From Lysinibacillus xylanilyticus (GTDB taxonomy: Bacteria > Bacillota > Bacilli > Bacillales_A > Planococcaceae): a stretch of 64,000 nt of DNA. The first letter of the stretch is position 1. Every line of letters starts with the position of its first letter. This document shows positions 8,955-18,248 of this stretch, one piece after another. The stretch is from the NCBI RefSeq assembly GCF_001708185.1, contig NZ_MDDN01000002.1:558001-622000 (forward strand), read 5' to 3'. The position numbers and the translations under genes were made by a program. The notes below the pieces were generated by a model, which saw only the letters and a program-made list of their open reading frames with translations, searched no databases and was not told the DNA's origin.

Positions 8955-8990
8955 AAAAATAAAGAGCTGTCTCAAGTAATGAGACAGCTC
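8955..8990 (-). terminator. Terminator of the RDD protein gene
   Basis: GAGCTGTCTCA (8964-8974) / TGAGACAGCTC (8980-8990), with TTTATTTTT following on the minus strand. Confidence 0.85.
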
Positions 8991-8996
8991 TAGCCA

Positions 8997-9614
8997 CTAT
9001 TCTTCGTTTTTTTCCTCTAACTTTTCAGGTTCTGGTTTTTCCGCTTGAAGTACGGATTCAGTCTTTTCCTCTTTGATTGGCAAAGATGGTTGCACAACAC
9101 TTTTTTCAATATAGACTTTTTCATGAACAACTGTTGTGTCTGCAAAATAATCATGTAGACCTTGATTGTTCGGTAAAATGACTATAAGAATATATAGGGG
9201 CATAAAAATGTTGTTAATGATGCGACCTATCCAATCACGGAATAACACATCTGACCAAGTCAGCTTCTCATGTTTTAATGAAATAACCCGTAATCCAAAT
9301 ATCATTTTCCCTAAGGTTTGCCCAAAAAATTTCGTCATTAATACGAAATAGCTGTAATAAAAAATAGCGGATATAATCGAAATTGGTGCATACCACACTG
9401 TTTCGGATAATGACCAATCCATTATATAAAAAATCGGGTTAACAAGAATTCCGATTACCGCTGTAATAATGAATCCATCCAATAAAAATGCCCAAAAACG
9501 TATCCAAAAGCCTGCCGTTTTTAATGCATAATTTTCATTTGTAATTGGCTTATCAATTAGGAGGGCATTCTCCATAGAGGGTGAACCTTGCATAACAATT
9601 TCATGGTTTGTCAT
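8997..9614 (-). CDS. yteJ: RDD family membrane protein (YteJ)
   Basis: A 205-residue RDD-domain protein. The family signature Arg and Asp residues appear in GFWIRFWAFLLDGFIITAV (about residues 36-54). Two further hydrophobic segments follow, then GQTLGKMIFGLRVIS. The C-terminal ~45 residues are highly charged (Glu/Lys/Pro-rich) and probably cytoplasmic. AAGGAGG precedes the ATG. It lies 12 bases after sppA on the same strand, so the two are probably co-transcribed, matching sppA-yteJ in Bacillus. Function of RDD proteins is mostly unknown. Confidence 0.88.
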   Translation of the reverse strand: MTNHEIVMQGSPSMENALLIDKPITNENYALKTAGFWIRFWAFLLDGFIITAVIGILVNPIFYIMDWSLSETVWYAPISIISAIFYYSYFVLMTKFFGQTLGKMIFGLRVISLKHEKLTWSDVLFRDWIGRIINNIFMPLYILIVILPNNQGLHDYFADTTVVHEKVYIEKSVVQPSLPIKEEKTESVLQAEKPEPEKLEEKNEE

Positions 9615-9626
9615 TGTACTCCCTCC

Positions 9627-10640
9627 TTAGTATTCGCCATATAAGTACATCATTTTTGGTGCTTTATATTCCGTCATAATTTTCATCAACATTTTTTCTT
9701 CTGCTGATGGACCAAACATTGATCCAATCTTCATACCGACATACGATTGCAAACCACCCACATCATATGAATACTCAAATAATTGAGCATCCTCTAAACC
9801 AAAGTCTTCACGTAATGCCGCAACTGCTGCTTCCTCATCACCAATTTCATCAATTAATCCTGCTTCAAGAGCCTTCGTACCGCTAAGAATTCGACCATCG
9901 GCTACTTTTTTCACATCGGCTTCAGGCATATTACGCCCTTCTTCAACAATATCAACAAATTCTTCATATGATTCATTAATCATATCTTGCATCATAGCAC
10001 GTTCTTCCGGTGTCACTTCACGCATTGGACTAAGCATATCCTTATGTGCACCAGATTTAAATGTTTCATATTTAAAACCAACTTTTTCAGCTAGTTTTTG
10101 ATAATTAATGGATTGCATAATGACACCAATCGAACCAGTAATTGTATCACGTTGTGCAAATATTTTATCTGCAGGTGCTGAAATGTAATAACCACCTGAT
10201 GCTGCCATAGAATCCATAGAAACATAGATTGGAATTTGTCGCTCCTCTTTAATTTTTAAGAGCTTTTTATAAATTTCTGCTGATTCCTTTACACCGCCAC
10301 CTGGTGAATTAACACTTAAGACGATGCCTTGAACAGTATCATCATATAAAATATTATCTAATTGGTCTAAGAAAAATTGATGATCATACGCAACTGGTTG
10401 CCATAATGTACTTGAGCCAACATCTTGAATCGTACCATCAACCTTTAAGTATGCAATACGTTTATCCATATTGCCGTCTTCTTTAATCTCTTCCATTACC
10501 TCTAAATTATTCCCAGCTACCATACTATCAAAATTACTAAAGAAATCCGATTTAAAAATTGCAAATACGGTGTTAATCCCCAATGAAAATACTAATAAGA
10601 CACCTGCAATTATTAAAGCAGCCCACCTTTTAACATTCAT
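9627..10640 (-). CDS. sppA: Signal peptide peptidase SppA
   Basis: Membrane-anchored serine protease of 337 residues that clears residual signal peptides. The N-terminal transmembrane anchor is at about residues 5-27. The catalytic Ser148 is in SMDSMAASGGYY and the general-base Lys200 in FKSGAHKDM, matching the Ser/Lys dyad of the B. subtilis enzyme. The start MNVKRWAAL is selected because AGGAGG ends 9 bases upstream; the longer frame start would overlap that site. Probably operonic with yteJ. Confidence 0.94.
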   Translation of the reverse strand: MNVKRWAALIIAGVLLVFSLGINTVFAIFKSDFFSNFDSMVAGNNLEVMEEIKEDGNMDKRIAYLKVDGTIQDVGSSTLWQPVAYDHQFFLDQLDNILYDDTVQGIVLSVNSPGGGVKESAEIYKKLLKIKEERQIPIYVSMDSMAASGGYYISAPADKIFAQRDTITGSIGVIMQSINYQKLAEKVGFKYETFKSGAHKDMLSPMREVTPEERAMMQDMINESYEEFVDIVEEGRNMPEADVKKVADGRILSGTKALEAGLIDEIGDEEAAVAALREDFGLEDAQLFEYSYDVGGLQSYVGMKIGSMFGPSAEEKMLMKIMTEYKAPKMMYLYGEY

Positions 10641-10757
10641 AAATTTCCGCCTCCTCATCACGTTATACGATTGACATTCTAATTTGTTTCATTTTTTTTG
10701 CAATAATAGGCGAATGTTTTAACCTATTCAACCTATATTACATTACCTAAAATCATG

Positions 10758-10799
10758 AAAAAAATCAAAGTTCATAAAAAAAGTACGAACTTTGATTTT
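10758..10799 (-). terminator. Terminator of the acyl-CoA ligase gene
   Basis: AAAATCAAAGTTC (10761-10773) / GAACTTTGATTTT (10787-10799). On the minus strand it is followed by TTTTTTC. Confidence 0.85.
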
Positions 10800-10837
10800 C
10801 TTCAACATATTTCCCCAGGAAATTATTATTGACTACT

Positions 10838-12412
10838 TTATTGATTTTTTTCTTGTTCACGCAATTCGACACGACGAATTTTACCTGATGAAGTCTTTGG
10901 TAGTTCAGTTACAAATTCTATCGCACGAGGGTATTTATAAGGTGCTGTTAAAGTCTTTACATGATTTTGTAGTTTTTTAATCAGTGCTTCATTACCAATT
11001 TCTCCATCACGGAGCACTACAAATGCCTTTACAATATTTCCGCGAACTTCATCTGGACTCGCAACAACAGCAGTTTCTTTAACTGCTGGATGCTTCAATA
11101 ATGCATCTTCTACTTCAAATGGACCTATCGTATAGCCAGAAGATATTATGACATCATCTCCACGTCCTTCAAACCAAAAATAACCATCTTCATCTTTATA
11201 TGCACGATCTCCGGTAATATACCAATCGCCTCTAAATTGTAGATTTGTACGTTCTGGATCATGTAAATATTTTTTAAATAACGCAGGTGTTTCACGATGC
11301 ACAGCAATGTCTCCAACTTCTCCAATTGCAACTGCATTTCCGAAATCATCGATAATTTCAACAGTATTCCCCGGAGTAGGTTTACCCATCGAGCCAATTT
11401 TAGCCTTCGTCCCTACCATTGTACCAACAAGTAATGTATTTTCTGTTTGTCCATAGCCATCTCGTACTTGTAAATTCAAAACCTCCGAAAATACTTTTAT
11501 CACTTCGCTATTTAATGGTTCACCTGCTGACACAGCCTGACGGACTGTACTTAAATTGAAATTTTGTAAACTTTCAAGTGCTGCCATAAATCGATATTCG
11601 GTTGGTGTACAGCACAGAATATTAATCTTGAATTTTTCAAGCAGTGTAAGGTATGTTGTCGCATCAAAGTGACCTTTGTAGACAAATGCTGTTGCACCAC
11701 TTCCTAATGTAGCGAGAAACGGACTCCAAATCCATTTTTGCCAGCCTGGAGCTGCTGTAGCCCAAACAATGTCACCTTCTTGAACACCTAACCAATTCGG
11801 TGCAGTTGTTCGTAAGTGTGCATAACCCCAGCTATGTGTATGTACCGCTGCCTTTGGATTTCCTGTTGTACCACTCGTATAAGCTAAAAATGCAATGTCA
11901 GTACTTTTAGTAGGTGTGGAGCTTATGTAGGTTGTTGGTTGGCTTTGCATTTTTTCAAACAACGGCTGCCAAGATTCATGTGCATGACCAATGACAAATT
12001 GCTGTATGCCTTGCGAATTTTTAACAGCATCAAATTGCTCAATATAAGGCTCAAATACAACAACGCCTTTTGCGTTTGCGTGATTGATGCGATATTCAAT
12101 ATCCTTAGTTCTCAACATTTCTGAGCTTGGTATAATTGTTAACCCAGCCTTCAAGGCTCCAAGATAAACGATATACGCTTCAACTGATCTTGGCACCATG
12201 ACTAAAATAACATCACCTTTTGTTAAACCATGTGATGTAAATACATGAGCTGCCTGATTAGCCTTTTCAAGTAAACAAGCATATGTAATGTACTGAATTT
12301 CTTCGTTTTCGTTATAAACTATTAATGCGCATTTTGTAGAATCCTGTGCATATTTTTCGATTTCCTCTGAAATGTTATACCACTCTGGTGCGATTAAATC
12401 TTGTCGTTTCAT
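10838..12412 (-). CDS. AMP-forming acyl-CoA synthetase (MbcS/YtcI-like)
   Basis: A 524-residue ANL-superfamily ligase. The P-loop-like A3 motif is AYTSGTTGNPKAAVHTHSWG (about residues 178-197). Motifs DGYGQTENT and WYITGDRAYKDEDGYFWFEGR follow, and the C-terminal catalytic Lys is in PKTSSGKIRRVELR. The sequence type resembles medium or branched-chain acyl-CoA ligases (MbcS) rather than true acetyl-CoA synthetase, and B. subtilis ytcI sits at the same place beside sppA. Substrate is therefore inferred. AAGGGGG precedes the ATG. Monocistronic. Confidence 0.85.
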   Translation of the reverse strand: MKRQDLIAPEWYNISEEIEKYAQDSTKCALIVYNENEEIQYITYACLLEKANQAAHVFTSHGLTKGDVILVMVPRSVEAYIVYLGALKAGLTIIPSSEMLRTKDIEYRINHANAKGVVVFEPYIEQFDAVKNSQGIQQFVIGHAHESWQPLFEKMQSQPTTYISSTPTKSTDIAFLAYTSGTTGNPKAAVHTHSWGYAHLRTTAPNWLGVQEGDIVWATAAPGWQKWIWSPFLATLGSGATAFVYKGHFDATTYLTLLEKFKINILCCTPTEYRFMAALESLQNFNLSTVRQAVSAGEPLNSEVIKVFSEVLNLQVRDGYGQTENTLLVGTMVGTKAKIGSMGKPTPGNTVEIIDDFGNAVAIGEVGDIAVHRETPALFKKYLHDPERTNLQFRGDWYITGDRAYKDEDGYFWFEGRGDDVIISSGYTIGPFEVEDALLKHPAVKETAVVASPDEVRGNIVKAFVVLRDGEIGNEALIKKLQNHVKTLTAPYKYPRAIEFVTELPKTSSGKIRRVELREQEKNQ

Positions 12413-12604
12413 GGCAAATGCCCCCTTTTGCTATGCTCATTATAAAACTCAAATTTCATCATTTTCAATGAAAGGCACTCTAATTTGTTAAAGTCATGAC
12501 AACTATCATGCTCTGCTATATGGCATCAGTCACGTCTTCGTTCAAAAAAACTCTCTATTGAATACGAAAGAAAAATATGGTACATTTTGGTCAACTAAAA
12601 GCAT
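12413..12604. promoter_or_regulatory. Divergent ligase/thi gap with promoter for the thi operon
   Basis: TTGAAT (12558-12563), a 17-base spacer and TACATT (12581-12586) form a sigma-A-like promoter about 20 bases before the TPP riboswitch. The left part should contain the minus-strand promoter of the ligase gene. I see nothing else in it. Confidence 0.55.
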
Positions 12605-12690
12605 AATTGCAGGGGGACTCATTTAGAGTTGAGAAGGTAAAACCTGACCCTTTGAACCTGTTAGTTAATACTGACGTAGGGAGCAATTCA
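12605..12690 (+). ncRNA. TPP riboswitch (THI element)
   Basis: The conserved thi-box pieces appear in order: AGGGGG near 12611, TTGAGA at 12629-12634, then GACCCTTTGAACCTG at 12646-12660 and GACGTAGGGAGCA at about 12673-12685. It is followed at once by an intrinsic terminator and the thiM-thiD-thiE genes. Thiamine pyrophosphate should therefore promote premature termination. The element also fits the known THI length and spacing. Confidence 0.93.
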
Positions 12691-12709
12691 CATCTAATTA
12701 CTGATGAAA

Positions 12710-12752
12710 GGCTCTTTTGCGTGTTTTTTCTGCACGAAAAAGAGCCTTTTTT
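12710..12752 (+). terminator. Riboswitch-controlled terminator
   Basis: GGCTCTTTT (12710-12718) with CGTG pairs with CACG and AAAAGAGCC (ending 12746), followed by TTTTTT. It lies between the TPP aptamer and thiM, the expected expression platform. Confidence 0.88.
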
Positions 12753-12787
12753 GCACGCTTACGTCCATCCAATAAGGAGGACATAAA

Positions 12788-13555
12788 TTGATATTTCATA
12801 CGATCCGTAAACGAAATCCACTTATTCATTGCATTACTAATTATGTTGTAGCTAATTTCCAAGCAAATGGCTTATTAGCAATAGGTGCTTCTCCAGTAAT
12901 GGCCGATGACAGTCATGAGGTTGAAGAAATGGTCGCTATTGCCTCAGGCTTATTGATAAATATCGGTACCCTAAATAATCAAATGAAAAAATCCATGCTA
13001 CTCGCAGGAAAAAAAGCTAATGCTCTGGGCATTCCCATTGTTTTAGATCCTGTTGCTGCAGGTGCAACAACTTACCGTAAACAGACGGTACAGCAATTAT
13101 TAAAGGAAATAAAATTTGCAGCTATTCGTTGTAATGTTGGAGAGCTTGCGGCGATTGCCAATGTTGACTGGCAACAAAAAGGCGTAGATAGTGGTACTGG
13201 TTCAATTTCTTTAGAAATTGAGGCAAAGCAAATAGCTCAACTCTACAATTGTATTGTTATTGTGACCGGTGAAAAGGATTTTATAACTGATGGCGAACAT
13301 CAGCAATGGATTACAGGTGGAAATTCTCAAATGACAGAAGTCACCGGAACAGGTTGCTTATTAAGTGCAATTTGTTGCGCTGCTTACTCCACAGGGAATG
13401 AACCCTATAACCAATTAGTCGATGCATTATCACTTTATAAAAAAGTGGCAGAACAAGCTTCTTCTTCCACAGATTACATTGGCGATTTTCAAATTACAGT
13501 ATTGAATGAATTACATCGCATTTCCAAGGATGGTGAAGAACAATGCATATTGTAA
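12788..13555 (+). CDS. thiM: Hydroxyethylthiazole kinase
   Basis: Phosphorylates 4-methyl-5-(2-hydroxyethyl)thiazole, a thiamine salvage step. The 255-residue ribokinase-fold protein has the ThiM N terminus [20 protein letters not shown] (about residues 10-29). It also has [11 protein letters not shown] and the anion hole [10 protein letters not shown] near residue 188. The start is TTG at 12788 with AAGGAGG 7 bases upstream. First gene of a TPP-riboswitch operon, overlapping thiD by 13 bases. Confidence 0.94.
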   Translation: MIFHTIRKRNPLIHCITNYVVANFQANGLLAIGASPVMADDSHEVEEMVAIASGLLINIGTLNNQMKKSMLLAGKKANALGIPIVLDPVAAGATTYRKQTVQQLLKEIKFAAIRCNVGELAAIANVDWQQKGVDSGTGSISLEIEAKQIAQLYNCIVIVTGEKDFITDGEHQQWITGGNSQMTEVTGTGCLLSAICCAAYSTGNEPYNQLVDALSLYKKVAEQASSSTDYIGDFQITVLNELHRISKDGEEQCIL

Positions 13556-14367
13556 CAACAATTGCTGGTTCAGATAGTGGTGGCGGCGCAGGCATACAGG
13601 CTGATTTAAAAACATTTCAGGAATTAAAGGTCTTTGGAACATCTGTTATTACAGCTTTGACTGCCCAGAACACACTTGGTGTATCCGATGTCTTACCAAT
13701 TGAAGTTAGCTTTGTTGAAAAACAACTTAAAGCACTAATCGAGGATTTTTCAATTAGTGCTGTTAAAACAGGAATGCTATTTTCCTCAGAAATCATTCAA
13801 TCAATCGCACGTATTTTAGCTGAAGTTAATATTCCGTTAATTGTTGATCCTGTCATGATTGCAAAAGGTGGCGAAAGCTTATTACAGCAAGAAGCAATTG
13901 TAGCATTATGTAGTTATTTACTTCCTTTAGCAACAATCGTTACACCAAACATACCTGAAGCTGAAACACTTACCGGAAGAAAAATCAAAACGTTTGCAGA
14001 TATTCAAGACGCGGCACACACCCTATTACAAAAGGGTGTACAATGTGTCATCATTAAAGGTGGTCATTTAACGGATAACGATTATGCAATTGATTATGTA
14101 TTTTTTAAAGATGGCAAATCATTTTCCATGCAGTCCTCGCGTATTGCAACAAAAAATACACACGGAACAGGCTGTACGTTCTCTGCCGCACTCACTGCGT
14201 TTATTGGACGAGGATTTTCTATAAAAGAAGCGATTGTGGAAGCCAAAAAATATATTCAATTAGCCATAACTTATGATTTATCGATTGGCAATGGGCATGG
14301 TCCAACAAATCATTTTGCTTATCAAAAATATAAGGAGTCGTGTGAGGTGATCATTCATGAAACGTGA
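13543..14367 (+). CDS. thiD: Hydroxymethylpyrimidine / phosphomethylpyrimidine kinase
   Basis: Two-step kinase making HMP-pyrophosphate for thiamine synthesis. Residues 1-20 show [20 protein letters not shown], the ThiD signature. [10 protein letters not shown] and the C-terminal [17 protein letters not shown] (anion hole) follow. It is 274 residues long, with the start overlapping the thiM 3' end and its own end overlapping the thiE start, so the three are translationally coupled. Confidence 0.95.
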   Translation: MHIVTTIAGSDSGGGAGIQADLKTFQELKVFGTSVITALTAQNTLGVSDVLPIEVSFVEKQLKALIEDFSISAVKTGMLFSSEIIQSIARILAEVNIPLIVDPVMIAKGGESLLQQEAIVALCSYLLPLATIVTPNIPEAETLTGRKIKTFADIQDAAHTLLQKGVQCVIIKGGHLTDNDYAIDYVFFKDGKSFSMQSSRIATKNTHGTGCTFSAALTAFIGRGFSIKEAIVEAKKYIQLAITYDLSIGNGHGPTNHFAYQKYKESCEVIIHET

Positions 14368-15010
14368 TAATTTACAGCTATACTTTATTATGGGTACAAG
14401 TAATGTTTTAATTCAAAAGCCATTAAACGTTCTAGAGAAGGCTTTACAATCTGGCATTACCATGTTTCAATTTCGTGAAAAAGGACCGAATACACTCACT
14501 GGGCAAGCCTATGAAAATTTTGCGCAAGAATGTCAAAAGCTCTGTCAACAGTATAATGTTCCGTTTATTGTTAATGATGATGTAGAGCTCGCTGTGAAAC
14601 TTGGTGCAGATGGTGTTCATATTGGACAAGAAGATTTGCCTGTGTCGATGGTACGCGAAAAAATTGGTAGCATGATTTTAGGTGTTTCTGTTCATTCACA
14701 AGCTGAATTACAAACTGCTCTACAATACGGTGCGGATTATGTAGGAATTGGTCCTATTTTTGCAACCTCTTCTAAAAAGGACGCCAAGCCACCTAGTGGG
14801 ACAAAATTTTTACAGCAAGTTCGCATACAATACCCCGAACTCCCCATTGTTGCAATAGGAGGACTAAATTGCTCGAATGCCCATACAGCATTTAAAGCTG
14901 GTGCAGATGGAATTGCTGTTATTTCTGCAATTTGTGAAAGTGAAGATATTTCAAATACAATCTCTACACTTAAATCATTTTCAATATTGGATAAAAAAAT
15001 CAAAATCTAA
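14357..15010 (+). CDS. thiE: Thiamine-phosphate synthase
   Basis: Joins HMP-PP and thiazole phosphate to thiamine phosphate. This 217-residue TIM barrel has diagnostic motifs FQFREKGPN (pyrophosphate side), DGVHIGQEDLPV, VGIGPIFATSSKKDA and AIGGLNCSN. Third gene of the riboswitch operon, overlapping thiD by 11 bases. With thiM and thiD it makes a salvage cassette; no thiC or thiG is visible here. Confidence 0.95.
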   Translation: MKRDNLQLYFIMGTSNVLIQKPLNVLEKALQSGITMFQFREKGPNTLTGQAYENFAQECQKLCQQYNVPFIVNDDVELAVKLGADGVHIGQEDLPVSMVREKIGSMILGVSVHSQAELQTALQYGADYVGIGPIFATSSKKDAKPPSGTKFLQQVRIQYPELPIVAIGGLNCSNAHTAFKAGADGIAVISAICESEDISNTISTLKSFSILDKKIKI

Positions 15011-15016
15011 CCAAAC

Positions 15017-15050
15017 TAAAACCAGTGCCTTTTACGGTCACTGGTTTTAA
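15017..15050. terminator. Terminator between thiE and sspA
   Basis: AAAACCAGTG (15018-15027) / CACTGGTTTT (15039-15048), with T-rich sequence after it, between convergent genes. Confidence 0.7.
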
Positions 15051-15074
15051 GTTTAATAAATGCTGTTTAAGCAA

Positions 15075-15293
15075 TTATTGGTTGTTGTTTGGCATACCTT
15101 TTAATTGAGATTCTGCCATTTGTACAAGACGTTTAGTGATTTCACCGCCAACGGAACCGTTAGCACGAGCTGAAGCGTCAGCCCCTAATTGAACACCAAA
15201 TTCTTGTGCAATTTCGTATTTCATTTGATCTAGTGCTTGTTGTACACCAGGTACTGCAAGCTTGTTTGAACTGCGGTTGTTGTTTGAAGTCAT
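15075..15293 (-). CDS. sspA: Small acid-soluble spore protein, alpha/beta type
   Basis: A 72-residue DNA-binding protein that saturates spore DNA in dormant spores. It has the germination protease site region [12 protein letters not shown] and the conserved block [20 protein letters not shown]. The ATG at 15293 follows AAGGAGGTGA by 8 bases. A GTG three codons earlier would overlap that site. Expected to be sigma-G dependent in the forespore. Located beside thiI as in B. subtilis, although the exact paralogue is inferred from position only. Confidence 0.93.
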   Translation of the reverse strand: MTSNNNRSSNKLAVPGVQQALDQMKYEIAQEFGVQLGADASARANGSVGGEITKRLVQMAESQLKGMPNNNQ

Positions 15294-15391
15294 GTCTCTC
15301 ACCTCCTTGTGAATATAGAATGTGCGATATTAGATTTTTAATACGAAAATTTTATAGGTAAATTGTACCTCAGAAGGAAACCAACTAAAAA

Positions 15392-15424
15392 AGCCGACTC
15401 AAAATGCACTTTTGAGTCGGCTCG
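15392..15424 (-). terminator. thiI terminator
   Basis: AGCCGACTCAAAA (15392-15404) / TTTTGAGTCGGCT (15410-15422), with TTTTTT next on the minus strand. It separates thiI from sspA. Confidence 0.9.
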
Positions 15425-15434
15425 CAAATTTCTT

Positions 15435-16643
15435 CTATAGAAGATCTGCAAATTTATCTGCTTCTTGCTCTTTTTTCGGGAAAATATAGACCTCACGATT
15501 TTTCACTGCTCGTTCAATTAGTTCATCAAAATCCGAGAAGCTTTCATAATGCTCAACCTTTTCAAGCTTTGGTTTTGTTTTTGGACTTGCAGGAGTAAAA
15601 ATTGTACAGCAATCTTCAAATGGCTGGATAGACGTTTCGTATGTGCCAATTTTCTCTGCAATATCGATAATTTCTAATTTATCAGATGAGATTAATGGGC
15701 GTAAAATTGGTGTGTTGGTTACGGCATTGATAGCTGTTAGGCTTTCAAGCGTTTGACTTGCTACTTGACCAAGACTTTCACCTGTAACAATTGCTAGTGC
15801 ACCAATTTCTTCACGTACTTTATCTGCGACTTTTAACATCATACGGCGAGTTGTTGTCATCGATACATTAGAAGGTACTTTTTCTTTAATAAGAACTTGA
15901 ATTTCAGTGAAAGGAATGACATGTAAACGTATACTAGCTCCAAATTTCGTTAATTCATTAGCAAGCACCTTTACTTTTTCCAATGAATTTTGGCTTGTAT
16001 ACGGTGGGCTAAAGAAGTGAATCGCCTCTAAGCGCACTCCTCGTTTCATCATTAAATAACCAGCAACAGGACTATCTATACCACCAGAAAGCATTAATAG
16101 AGATTTTCCGTTTGAACCTACTGGCATTCCACCTGCACCCGGAATAACTTGTGCCATCATATATGTTGCATCATGGCGAACTTCTACTCGAAGCTCGATA
16201 TCGGGTTGCTTCACTTTTACTGATAAGTTTTTAAACTGCGGTAAAACATAACCACCAATTTCACGTTGAATGGCATGAGATTCTAAAGGAAATGTTTTAT
16301 CTGTACGCTTTACTTCTACTTTAAAAGTAAGTTGTTCATTTTTAAATGTATCCATAATAGTTATCGCAAGCTTTTTCATTGCTTCCATATCTTTTTCACA
16401 TGCAGCAACTGGACTAAATGATTGAATGCCAAAAATTTTGGGTAATCCTTTTACTAGAACGTCCATTTGTTCTTCATTTTGAATGGCAATAAACATACGA
16501 TCACGCTCTGTACGAATGTGTAAGTGTCCTAAATCTGCAAATGCATGACGAATATTCTCACGTAAACGGCGAATAAAGTCCATTTTATTGCGTCCTTTTG
16601 TAGAAAGCTCGCCATATCGAATTAAAATTTCTTTCCAAATCAT
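15435..16643 (-). CDS. thiI: tRNA 4-thiouridine synthetase ThiI
   Basis: ATP-dependent sulfurtransferase that forms s4U8 in tRNA and can feed thiamine thiazole synthesis. 402 residues: an N-terminal ferredoxin-like/THUMP region (about 1-165), then the PP-loop LSGGIDSPVAGYLMMKRG near residue 184. There is no C-terminal rhodanese domain, as in Bacillus, so sulfur must come from the adjacent cysteine desulfurase. Its ATG shares a base with the stop of iscS, so translation is coupled. Confidence 0.95.
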   Translation of the reverse strand: MIWKEILIRYGELSTKGRNKMDFIRRLRENIRHAFADLGHLHIRTERDRMFIAIQNEEQMDVLVKGLPKIFGIQSFSPVAACEKDMEAMKKLAITIMDTFKNEQLTFKVEVKRTDKTFPLESHAIQREIGGYVLPQFKNLSVKVKQPDIELRVEVRHDATYMMAQVIPGAGGMPVGSNGKSLLMLSGGIDSPVAGYLMMKRGVRLEAIHFFSPPYTSQNSLEKVKVLANELTKFGASIRLHVIPFTEIQVLIKEKVPSNVSMTTTRRMMLKVADKVREEIGALAIVTGESLGQVASQTLESLTAINAVTNTPILRPLISSDKLEIIDIAEKIGTYETSIQPFEDCCTIFTPASPKTKPKLEKVEHYESFSDFDELIERAVKNREVYIFPKKEQEADKFADLL

Positions 16644-17800
16644 TATTTATATTCTCCTTTAAGTTCCATCAATACTTCATCTAATACTTGTTTAAACTTT
16701 ACTATATCTTCATCTGTTACATATGCACCAAAGCTTATACGAATGACACCCTTTTTAAAATGTTCATCAAGATTTAGCGCTTCAACAACATGACTTGTTT
16801 TTGTTTGCTTTGATGAACAAGCACTAGATGTCGATACAATAACATTACGTTTTTGCATTGCATTAATGATGACTTCACCTTTTAAATCGCGAATACTAAA
16901 AGATAAAATATGTGCAGCTCCCTGTGGTGTCGATAAAATATGCACTGCTTCCCCATATCCATGTAATTGTGTGCAAATTTCTTCATACCATTGGCGGTAT
17001 TTTTTCGCTCGGTCATTCATCGTCTCTACTGCTACTCTGGCCGCTTTAGATAGTGCGACAGCCTGCGGGACAGCTACAGTTCCACTACGTAAACCAAACT
17101 CCTGCCCTCCGCCAAGTGCATAAGGTTGCCATTTCATTTTTTTGCGGAATGCTAATACGCCTGAGCCTTTAAAGCCATGAATTTTGTGACCAGAAATTGA
17201 AATACAGTCTGGTCCCTCGTCATCGTTAAATGATATCGGTAATTTTCCAAAGCTTTGTACGGCATCAATGTGAAAAGCTGCTCGACTCGACTCATGGATA
17301 ATTTTTGCGGCTTCAACAATTGGTTGAATAGCCCCCATTTCATTATTTACATGCATCATACTTACTAAAATGGTATCCTTACGCACTTTTGCGCGAAGCT
17401 CCTCTAAAGAAATAACGCCATTTTCATCTACTTGCAAATAGTCTACGTCAAAGCCCTCTTGGTCAAGCTGCTTAACAGATTCTAGCACAGATGGATGTTC
17501 AATTTCAGTTGTTAAAATATGATTTCCTTTATGTGTATTGCTACGTGCTAAACCTAATATAGCTGCGTTATTAGATTCAGTTCCACCTGATGTAAATAGC
17601 ACATTTTTTGCTTCTGTATGCAAAATATCTGCTACTTGCTCACGTGCACGCATTAATAATTCGTTGGATTCAACACCCATTGCATGAATGGAAGCAGGAT
17701 TGGCATAATACTGCTCATTCACTACCATAAATGCTTGCATAACCTCTTTTAAAGGTTTTGTTGTTGCACTATTGTCTAAATAGATTGTATTAACTTCCAT
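16643..17800 (-). CDS. Cysteine desulfurase (NifS/IscS family; NifZ-like partner of ThiI)
   Basis: PLP enzyme of 385 residues releasing sulfur from cysteine. It starts IYLDNSATTKPL. The PLP lysine is in SISGHKIHGFKGSG (about residues 199-212) and the catalytic cysteine in STSSACSSKQ (about 326-335). Its stop codon overlaps the thiI start, matching the nifZ-thiI pair of B. subtilis and pointing to a dedicated role in tRNA thiolation. Confidence 0.93.
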   Translation of the reverse strand: MEVNTIYLDNSATTKPLKEVMQAFMVVNEQYYANPASIHAMGVESNELLMRAREQVADILHTEAKNVLFTSGGTESNNAAILGLARSNTHKGNHILTTEIEHPSVLESVKQLDQEGFDVDYLQVDENGVISLEELRAKVRKDTILVSMMHVNNEMGAIQPIVEAAKIIHESSRAAFHIDAVQSFGKLPISFNDDEGPDCISISGHKIHGFKGSGVLAFRKKMKWQPYALGGGQEFGLRSGTVAVPQAVALSKAARVAVETMNDRAKKYRQWYEEICTQLHGYGEAVHILSTPQGAAHILSFSIRDLKGEVIINAMQKRNVIVSTSSACSSKQTKTSHVVEALNLDEHFKKGVIRISFGAYVTDEDIVKFKQVLDEVLMELKGEYK

Positions 17801-18040
17801 TAATATTCACACACTTTCAAAACGTTGATTTAACGGTATTTATCATAACGCAATCTTCGGCAATTGACTACTAACTTTAACAATTATCCTAATTTAATCA
17901 CTTATCTGTTTGCTTTTAATGTGAAAAACCCCCCTTTATAGAGTGGCATCTAAAGACTTGCTATGAACGTCTCTGGCTAAAAATTAAGCAGCATAAAAAA
18001 TTGGATTTTTGCATTGTTAGGCTCATCATCATCACGTGTA
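17801..18040. other. Upstream region of the desulfurase-thiI operon
   Basis: AT-rich DNA that should contain the minus-strand promoter for the desulfurase gene. Around 17925-17960 there is a run of A and C (AAAAACCCCCCTTT) without an obvious hairpin. No coding sequence recognised. Confidence 0.35.
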
Positions 18041-18228
18041 GTTGATTTCCGTTCCGACTGGGCGCTTTGTTGCTGTCGCTTCGCTTTCGCACAGATAAAA
18101 CATTTGTTGCTGTCGCTTCGCTTTCGCACAGATAAAACATTTGTTGCTGTCGCTTCGCTTTCGCACAGATAAAACATTTGTTGCTGTCGCTTCGCTTTCG
18201 CACAAAAAACATCTGTTGGCCCGAGACC
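18041..18228. repeat. Family D end plus four tandem 37-bp family-B units
   Basis: GTTGATTTCCGTTCCGACTG at 18041 is the family D left terminus. It runs into four direct copies of a 37-bp unit (TTGCTGTCGCTTCGCTTTCG core) beginning at about 18069, 18106, 18143 and 18180. The copies are nearly identical, with no spacers. The last unit ends in AAAAAACATCTGTTGGCC, the reverse complement of the array start at about 1105. Apparent Cys/Lys-rich ORFs are translations of the repeat. Confidence 0.9.
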
Positions 18229-18248
18229 TTAATTGACTAGTTGATTCA

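Noticed and set aside
17961-18212. Two overlapping ORFs rich in CAKAKRQQQ
   Set aside because: They translate the 37-bp array in two frames and have no coding context.
18069-18216. Regular ~37-bp repeats suggesting a CRISPR array
   Set aside because: Units are directly adjacent with no unique spacers, there are only four, and no cas genes are nearby.
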